A DNA stretch of 16,032 bases, from NCBI GenBank assembly GCA_003313425.1, contig NHZP01000168.1:1-16032 (forward strand), in the 5' to 3' direction. The notes under the pieces were generated by a model. The model was not told the DNA's origin, ran no database searches, and saw only the letters and a list, made by a program, of their open reading frames with translations. Position 1 is the stretch's first letter. Each line of letters opens with the position of its first letter. The position numbers and the translations under genes were made by a program. This DNA is from Pseudopyrenochaeta lycopersici (lineage: Eukaryota; Ascomycota; Dothideomycetes; Pleosporales; Pseudopyrenochaetaceae). Below, one piece after another: positions 10,057 to 16,032 of this stretch.

Positions 10057-11055
10057 TTAGGATAGAAACGGTGCATCGTGGCTACGCAAGCATTTCCTGT
10101 CTCCTGGGCTTGGCAATCATGCTTTTTTAGCTTTGGAGATTCTGTCTCATAGTACATCAGGAAGTCTGTCTTGTAGTATAAACTGAAGAACCATTATGAT
10201 TAAGGCTAGATAAGCGGCTTGATTTGCAGCATCTTTCAACTGTCCTTGCTGCTGGCTGCTGCTACAGGAATCCGCACTACTGTAGCTAAGCAGAGCTGTC
10301 TAGCTAATTCGAATGACAAGACTGAGAAGGTGTTGTGTGCTGTGATAACCGCCGTGGCGTGGCCGCACATTTAAGATTAATTCCTCGCACAGCTGATACT
10401 GGCACGTGTTCACGGCACTGCTTGGCTAACAAGAAAATTCCTATCTCCGCATTCAAGTTGTTACTGGCTGCTTCCTTCTCTATCCCTGTCTCCGTGAACT
10501 CACTAGGCTCCATGTAGCGCGGAAGCATTGTCTTGAATAACCAGACTCTACAAATGGAGATGCAGATACTGTACAAGACGCTTCCTACAAAGACTTTCAT
10601 ATTACTTCACGGCCGGACGCTTGGCAAGCAAGCGTTAGGTGATCAATTCGAGCCACTTTCGCACGCCTATGCGAGCTTGGCCTGATTTAGCTCATCATCT
10701 GCTTAGCGCTACAAGAATTGCTGCGGGGCGCCACGCACAACCAGAAAGATGATGCTGTAGACGAAGATGTTGCTTACTGCTAATTCTCCAAAGCACTAAG
10801 ATGATGTCGCTCGCGTGCTAGTTGCTTGGCTCATCGCCACTAAACGATGTACCTGATTACGCTCACCTATATGGGAATCACGATGTAAAGATGATCGTAC
10901 AAGCTGTTTGTCTCGGTCGCATTTGCAGTCTTGCTTTTCTGCACGTCGCACAACTTTCCTTATCAAGCATATCTGCCTCGCGTAATACAGGCTTTACCTC
11001 TTCAGCTCTAGCTCGGCACACCTTCCCTACGCCGTGGAGAACGGACAAAGCGTCG
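10057..11055. other. intergenic, about 1 kb
   Basis: This holds the 3' end of the reductase transcript. A 98-codon minus-strand frame (10304-10600, ATG at 10600) begins MKVFVGSVLYSICISIC, vaguely signal-like, but nothing else supports it. An 89-codon plus-strand frame (10822-11091) starts at TTG and has no recognised motif. One short perfect hairpin is listed separately. Confidence 0.45.
10617..10635. other. perfect hairpin, 7-bp stem and 5-nt loop
   Basis: ACGCTTG at 10617-10623 is the reverse complement of CAAGCGT at 10629-10635, with GCAAG between. A stem of this length is expected by chance in a window this size. It may have no function. Confidence 0.4.
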
Positions 11056-11076
11056 ACGAAGGAGCTCGTATTTTTT
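11056..11076 (+). repeat. left arm of a 21-bp perfect inverted repeat
   Basis: Starts ACGAAGGAGCTC and ends in six T. It is identical to the reverse complement of 11271-11291. A perfect 21-base match within 16 kb is very unlikely by chance, so the two arms share an origin. The bases just outside the arms do not match, and no target-site duplication is visible. Confidence 0.85.
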
Positions 11077-11270
11077 GTGTTTTGTGGCTAAAATTTAAGT
11101 CAACTTGCAGCAACCTCAACAAAATAGCTATAGTATATTTTAAAATAAGGATTATTTAACACTATTAAGCACTATCTTAAGAGTCTATATTGCAGGTTTT
11201 AGAGTACTTGCTTATAATCTGTTGTTGTTCTGGTGGGTTGCGCGTAATAGGTTTGGGGGGGCCAGTGCTT
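11077..11270. other. spacer with A+T-rich core between the inverted-repeat arms
   Basis: A 194-bp spacer. Its left two-thirds, especially 11088-11195, is visibly rich in A, T and TA steps compared with its surroundings. The right part contains a G7 run near 11254. With its arms it makes a 236-bp unit that could be a small foldback/MITE-like element or a fragment altered by repeat-induced point mutation. There is no coding content. Confidence 0.5.
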
Positions 11271-11291
11271 AAAAAATACGAGCTCCTTCGT
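11271..11291 (-). repeat. right arm of the 21-bp perfect inverted repeat
   Basis: Six A followed by TACGAGCTCC and so on, the exact reverse complement of 11056-11076. Read inward, both arms begin ACGAAGG and end in T6. In one frame both arms encode TKELVFF, which could mean they derive from a common coding sequence, but flanking similarity is too weak to show this. Confidence 0.85.
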
Positions 11292-11703
11292 AGCTCTGGT
11301 CAGCCACTTCAACCCCTCAACTGTCTGCCAAGGGTTGTTGGAATGCACAAAGTGACGTGCGCCGTGGTCTTGCTGCTTCAGTGTTCAACGTTTGGTAGTC
11401 TCATGCAGTTAGGCTTAAGCCGCTTTGGCATTCATATCTACATTCTACCATTTAGATCGAAGCAACCACCTGACCAACGTTTCGTAAGCACATCGCTAAA
11501 TAGCGCCTTTGCCTTGTACATGCAGAGCTTGTATTCCGAGAGCGTAGCTAACCTGAACCACAAAAACAAGCAGCAGCCCCGATTAGGTTATCCACCCAGT
11601 GACCATCTTGAGCATGCGTCACTCATCAGCATTGTGGAGGAAGATCATCTGATTGGCTATTGACAGCAGAGGCTTCGTGAGTACTATAAATACATTTGCA
11701 GAT
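11292..11703. other. intergenic, upstream of the second 2EXR gene
   Basis: A 157-codon plus-strand open frame (11190-11663, TTG start) spans this stretch and part of the inverted-repeat unit. It has no recognisable motif and does not start with ATG, so I do not call it a gene. The promoter of the following 2EXR gene should lie near its right end. Confidence 0.45.
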
Positions 11704-12529
11704 ATGCTCGAGGAATTCAGAATGTCCCCTCTGTTTTGGCTCCCACGAGAGCTCCGCGACCAGATTTATATGTATGTGCTCTATGATGCACACGGCCTTC
11801 TCTACAAGCCAGTCAGAGATGGAACCAGCATTCTTTCTCCAAGGTCGGTGAATTTGCCATCTCATAAGAACATACTCGCCTGGCTTCGCCGAGCTTCGCT
11901 TAGCCGGACCTTTAGCTCGGCGTACCAAAAATCGAAGAGATCTCAACCAGCTCAAATACGTTTGTAGGCAACTTCATGATGAGACTAAAGGACTGGACTT
12001 GCACCAAAACCTGGTTATTTTCCAAGATACATGCTCTTGGAATGCCATTGAGCAGTGTGCATCTCTCTTTCGTCGCTGGCCTATGCTTCGCCAAGTGGCA
12101 ATCAGGTGTTCTCTAAAGACTTTCGCACGCGAGTTTGGCAAGAGTAAGCTATCAGCCATCGTGAAGCACTGTATGGAGAATGCCGACGTCTCTGTGAGGG
12201 TCCACATACCTTACTGGTCCCAAGCCGACCCAAATTTCGTACTGCGGGGTCTTGCCTACCTGCTGACACTTCGAAAAGACGCACGCCTCATCGCACAGCT
12301 GGCTCAGGCAACTTCGGTATCCTATCTCTCAGACTCGGAAATCGAGCTAGTCACGACGAATGCGCAGATGCCGTGCAATCTCCGATGGTATCCTTGGGAA
12401 GAGGAGTTCGACCGGTTGTTGTTAGATCGCAATGCTCGCGAGCATCCTTTGCTCAGCCTGCCATCAGCGCAGGCGGCGGTTGGAGGTTTGGAGGAACTGG
12501 CGGCAGGTTGGTTCAGATATGGACTGTAG
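11704..12529 (+). CDS. second 2EXR / F-box-like protein, reading frame interrupted
   Basis: The first part (ATG 11704; an alternative ATG at 11722) contains the family signature SPLFWLPRELRDQIYMYVLY. The second part, in another frame, gives the next landmark LKYVCRQLHDETKGLDL (from 11951), then HQNLVIFQDT, VSVRVHIPYW, and the C-terminal WYPWEEEFDRLL, ending at the stop 12527-12529. The frame must move by one base between about 11852 and 11950. The neatest solution is one surplus A in the A5 run 11927-11931, which joins SSAYQ to NRRDLNQLKY. An intron is also possible: donor GTGAAT at 11848 with acceptor ending at 11893 or 11950 keeps frame, but I see no good branch point. So this is either intact with a poor intron, or frameshifted. 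Function unknown; an adaptor role is inference. Confidence 0.75.
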
Positions 12530-13675
12530 AGCGGGATACAGCCAGCTCAATAGTGGCGGACAGTCCTTTCTGGCGCTGCTAATTGCAAGCTAGATAGCTC
12601 TATGGCTGATGAAGGACACCAGCGTTTCGATAGAGCTAGATGCTCATGCCAAATGCGTTCCTAGCCTGGCTCTACTCACTCTTCCGTATTCGTATTACTT
12701 TTGTGGTCGTGCGTGTGGCAGCTGACGCACATAGACTGCCTGAGATGTGTGTTTTTGCATCCACAGTTCATCAAGCGACTGTCTTGCCAAGCGGATACGA
12801 AGACTGCTACTATATCCAAATCATAACGCTCCTTCTCGAAGCGGCAAAGGTTGATTGCCAGTTGAATCTTGCTGGCTCTGGAAATGATTGAATCACAATG
12901 ATCCAGCTCGAATTGTTATTTCCAGAATCATTACAGCACCACCCCTAGACTTACGCTCTTAGAGCAATTTGTATGTCCGCATGATTGCATGGATACAACG
13001 GCAATAGCCATTCCATGAGAAATATAGCCTCAGAGACGTGGTATCGATACTCGAAATATGAGAGATCAGCCCATGATGAATGGAGACCACGTCAATTATG
13101 AGCGTAGATCATTCCACATAGCAAACATGGGACTGGAAGGAGGCGTATTGTGTTCAGCGTTGAAAGTCGAGGCACAACCACCTGATCTGTGCATAAAACT
13201 TGGAGCACATGCGCTCGTCATTGCCACGGCACAATTTTGGTTGCTTCGAAATGGCCCTCGGGTGAGTTGGTAGACACATAAGCGACATCCAGTGTGAGTC
13301 TAATCAGGTAGCGAAACGATACTGGAAGAATGTCCAAATTTGCTAGTGGTCAAGTTTAACCGCCTCAGCCTTCTCTAAATGAGAGCTGCTGCGAAATCAG
13401 CGCCTTGTGTGACAGAATGCATCATGGCTTGGTGGAATAGTTGCCCGGCACCTGGTTGCACCACGATCAATGCCTGACTCCTAGAGCTCTGCTTACGTGG
13501 GGTACAAATGCTAGAGGTTTCGATAGCTTTCGTCTGACATTATGAAGTAATTAGTCTTATTGCAGGTAGTAGCTGTGGTTGGTCACGAGAATTCGATGTT
13601 TTGGGCAGAGTGCATAAAGTTGTATATTCAGTAGCATTCGTTTCACGAGGGCGGCTCACCAACGCTTTACACAGC
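12530..13675. other. intergenic, about 1.1 kb
   Basis: This lies between the second 2EXR gene and the POT1-like gene, both on the plus strand. Open frames at 12640-12891 and 13058-13273 carry no motif I recognise. A 9-bp inverted repeat near the left end is listed separately. Confidence 0.5.
12595..12638. other. 9-bp inverted repeat, 26-nt loop
   Basis: TAGCTCTAT at 12595-12603 pairs with ATAGAGCTA at 12630-12638. It lies 65 nt after the stop of the second 2EXR gene, in the likely 3' untranslated region. It may be a chance stem or an RNA 3'-end structure. Confidence 0.4.
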
Positions 13676-14667
13676 ATGAATGAAGTACGCATCTCTGCCC
13701 TTCGCCCAGGTCTACCTGCACTTGGATCAAAATGTATCAAAGCCACAGTCACTCTGATTTGGCCATACTCGTCTTCAACATGCCGATTCGCGCTATTACT
13801 CGCTGAGCCCGACTTCAGGTTGCGCCGAAAGAACGGCCAGGCCAGAGCTTGCTTTTCAGGGCCGAGCGCAAAAGCTCTTGCGTCGACGGGCATCGGAATA
13901 GGAGACAATATTATATTGAACCTGCAGGGTGCGGAATTTGTACAGGAAGGAGTGGTTGACGTTCCAGGGAAGAGCATAGACTGGGAGCTTCTATACACGA
14001 CGACCGTCATTGTTCAAATTTTCGCAACGACAGCGCGCTCGCAGATCTTGCAATCGTCAATGCCGCGCCAACGCCTGCGTCACAGTCGCCCTCTCGCCGA
14101 GAAGCTGTGGCAGATCCGAGTCCTGTTAGACAATGGTCCGCTCCCGCCTTCTTCAAGCGATTACGACTCTCGGAGGGACCCTTTTTCGGTGACCCGCACG
14201 TTACATCGGTGCACAGGGGTGAGAGCTCGGCCAGGAACCGGCGGCGGAAGCATTATGGAGACCGGAAAGCTTGGACCTACAACGCGAGGACTCTGTCTCC
14301 CGACGAATACAGTGACATAGATGATGACTTTAACATCGACCAGGTGTCGCCGCTATCGCTCAGTCGTGCGACATCCATGTGGGACACGCTAAGCTCTCCC
14401 CCAGAAACTGCTCCGCTCTCAGTTGCAGCAGGCCGCCTTGATGACCTAGAGGACAAGGAAGGGCGGTCATTTGCGTGAGCGGAAGGGCCTGCACTCTCCG
14501 AGGTCTGCCGCACTGCGGAGCAGAAGACCGCATACGATGCTAAATCGGAATCACACGGGATTTTGCACAATGCCGATCGCAATGAACTAGATGCTGGACC
14601 AGACGATTTGACTCCGTTCAATCTGCAGTATGCTGATGGGGGCGATACAGAGGTTGGCACGGGATGA
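13676..14667 (+). pseudogene. POT1/Cdc13-type telomeric ssDNA-binding OB-fold protein, broken
   Basis: From ATG 13676 the first 116 residues form an OB-fold resembling the telomere end-binding (POT1/Cdc13) domain: KATVTLIWPYSSSTCRFALL (23-42), AEPDFRLRRKNGQARACFSG (43-62), GIGIGDNIILNLQGAEFV (72-89) and SIDWELLYTTTVIVQIF (100-116). The frame is then lost. It resumes one base earlier (RNDSALADLAIV from 14023), so one T appears to be missing from the T4 run 14019-14022. The second frame continues through PTPASQSPSRREAV, VRQWSAPAFFKRLRLSEGPF and KAWTYNARTLSPDEY to an in-frame TGA at 14476-14478. The same frame then stays open for 62 more protein-like, acidic codons to TGA 14665-14667. Family members bind single-stranded telomeric DNA; those known to me are longer, so the C-terminus may also be lost. 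Two lesions favour a pseudogene, though a homopolymer error plus a natural stop at 14476 is possible. Confidence 0.72.
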
Positions 14668-15080
14668 ATCACCAAAGAAGAAATCTTTTCAAATGAGACA
14701 AAATGCGGCGGTATAAGCATGTAAATATCAATATCAAGATGGGTGCACATATGTCATAAACTCAAGTTAACCATAAGCCACTAATCTCTGTTAGCAATTC
14801 CTCAATCACTGTACCAAGGTTAGCATCAGCGAGACAAATTTAGCATGGCAAACATCATGAAGACTTGAGAGAGATTTGTTTTTGCGTCGTGTCCAATCAT
14901 AGGACAGCTTATTTGGGGATACGGACTCACAACCCCGTACGCTTCGCATAGAGGAGTTACATGTTGCTCATCCACAGCCATGATAATTGCTCTTCCTCTC
15001 CGCAGTTGCTCTATTTACAAGCGGAGGTAGCTCAGCCACTACACGCTCGACCACTTCTGCCCCTAAGCCCATCTCGGAAG
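14668..15080. other. intergenic between convergent genes
   Basis: A short convergent interval between the POT1-like gene and the minus-strand acidic gene. It should hold both 3' untranslated regions. I see no gene, repeat or RNA gene in it. Confidence 0.5.
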
Positions 15081-15548
15081 TTATGACAAGCTGTCAAGTA
15101 GTTCAAGCCGCCTTCGAGGTGGCAGAGTCGCTAGTAGGCAAGCTTTCAATCTGATCCTCCAACTCTGCTCTGTGCCCCGGTTTTCCTTCGCAGCTGCTTC
15201 ATCATTCATACTGCTCATAAGTACAGCGTACATATCGCTTAGATCATACCCATCATCCGAGCCGTCTGTAAGGTCGTGGTGGAGGTCAGAGCTGACGCTT
15301 ATATCATCGTCTTCGCTTGAGTCGTCTTGCGGGACAAACTCATCTTCGGAACCACTAGTCTCATCCTGAACGATGAAAAGCCGGTCTTCGTCATCTTCGC
15401 TCCCGTCAGTGCTGCTTTCGTCTATCGCCAGCTCGTCGACGCCTTCAGGGCTCTCGATGAAGAACTCCTTGTAGCGCATGACCTTGCATTGGCGGGCAAG
15501 AGTGCTGTGACCAAGTTGCACGTTTGACTCGCTCGTCGGTGTGGACAT
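15081..15548 (-). CDS. acidic hypothetical protein, 155 residues
   Basis: An ATG-initiated open frame (start 15548-15546) with no recognised domain. Residues 1-31 are mixed and include RYKEFFIESPEG. Residues about 32-105 are strongly acidic and Ser-rich, with clusters such as SSTDGSEDDED and QDDSSEDDD that look like casein-kinase-2-type phosphorylation sites. Residues 130-147 are basic (RIRLKACLLATLPPRRR). There is no signal peptide or membrane segment. Such charge-segregated proteins are often nuclear or chromatin-associated, but that is a guess. An in-frame stop just upstream supports this start. An overlapping frame with an ATG at 15679 could mark an alternative first exon, but I could not find a convincing splice pair. 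It is convergent with the POT1-like gene. Coding status is likely but not certain, because acidic repeats can stay open by composition. Confidence 0.55.
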   Translation of the reverse strand: MSTPTSESNVQLGHSTLARQCKVMRYKEFFIESPEGVDELAIDESSTDGSEDDEDRLFIVQDETSGSEDEFVPQDDSSEDDDISVSSDLHHDLTDGSDDGYDLSDMYAVLMSSMNDEAAAKENRGTEQSWRIRLKACLLATLPPRRRLELLDSLS

Positions 15549-16032
15549 GCTTGTAAGAAATTGCGATTACGCTCAAAGGGCACAGCCTGAATGCGGGTAT
15601 GTAAACGGTAATACATGGGCGCCCAGTTCTGATCAAGTATGGCAGGCTTATATGGATCGCAGCCTTGAACATCCATCATTGAAACGATAGCAAGGTGTAA
15701 GTTATTGGCGCGTTCTGTGACTCAGTCATCAGTATGGCGTAGGATCGTGTAAGCAAATGGGCAACAAGCATACTTCGTAAGACATCCTTCAAGACCTTCG
15801 ATATCTCCGCAAATACGCCACGTAAGCAGAGATAGTGAGAAACAAAAGAATTTTATCTTGGTGATGACAATTGTCGCAGGTGATTGTGCACGTTTAGGTA
15901 GCGCAACTTGGTTTGCAGCTGCTGATGTTCTGACACTCTACGTTCGCAAGTCACGAAGCTGCATAGCTTTCACTCGTGGGTCCGCTACACCAGTGAAGCA
16001 CCAGGAAAACGCTGCCATGACTAACGTGCTTC
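15549..16032. other. right edge, no gene recognised
   Basis: Upstream of the acidic gene. Overlapping minus-strand frames (15422-15679 and 15445-15672) run through its start and into it, but have no motif. I see nothing else supportable before the window ends. Confidence 0.45.

Noticed and set aside
10304..10600. 98-codon minus-strand frame with a hydrophobic start
   Set aside because: Only the first residues resemble a signal peptide; the rest has no pattern, and I see no supporting splice sites or neighbours.
11190..11663. 157-codon plus-strand open frame
   Set aside because: It starts at TTG, has no motif and overlaps the inverted-repeat unit. One frame of this length is expected by chance across six frames.
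13540..14010. 156-codon minus-strand open frame
   Set aside because: It is antisense to the OB-fold region of the POT1-like gene, whose plus-strand motifs are clear.
14277..14750. 157-codon minus-strand open frame
   Set aside because: It is antisense to the C-terminal part of the POT1-like gene. Its Ser-rich composition is what the complement of acidic coding sequence gives.
15025..15085. tRNA-like start (GCGGAGGTAGCTCAG)
   Set aside because: There is no matching D-stem partner, no T-arm consensus and no pairing acceptor 3' strand.

Overview
The window looks like nuclear DNA of a filamentous ascomycete, most likely a dothideomycete. This is inferred from four things. Two genes belong to the 2EXR/F-box-like family that is expanded in these fungi. 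One gene is a serine-rich, membrane-anchored cupredoxin typical of them. Introns are short (44-94 nt) with GT..AG ends and CTRAY-type branch points. Genes are separated by long, apparently empty intergenic stretches. I see no bacterial-style operons, CRISPR arrays, tRNA or rRNA genes.

Left half (1-6.8 kb): three genes on the minus strand read intact. They are a 201-residue 2EXR-type protein (684-1289), a five-exon kappa-class glutathione S-transferase (2920-3871, 220 residues once spliced) and a two-exon secreted/anchored cupredoxin (5792-6803, 316 residues). Between the last two, a decayed stretch on the minus strand (4559-5136) keeps fragments resembling the C-terminal tail of a fungal pogo/Fot1-type transposase, including a perfect CCHC zinc knuckle.

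Middle and right (8.8-14.7 kb): three consecutive plus-strand genes are each recognisable but broken as sequenced. They are a soluble HMG-CoA reductase-like gene (8883-10056), a second 2EXR-type gene (11704-12529) and a POT1/Cdc13-type telomeric OB-fold gene (13676-14667). Each changes reading frame at a short homopolymer (C4, A5, T4), and the last also meets an in-frame TGA. This is either local pseudogenisation or assembly error; the sequence alone cannot say which. Between the first two lies a perfect 21-bp inverted repeat whose arms flank a 194-bp segment with an A+T-rich core (11056-11291). An acidic minus-strand gene of unknown function (15081-15548) closes the window.

The genes do not form an obvious pathway. 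The HMG-CoA reductase-like gene has no mevalonate, terpene or polyketide gene beside it, and I see no reason to call the window a biosynthetic cluster. I did not find a convincing new system. The most informative observations are the run of broken genes, the inverted-repeat element and the transposase relic.
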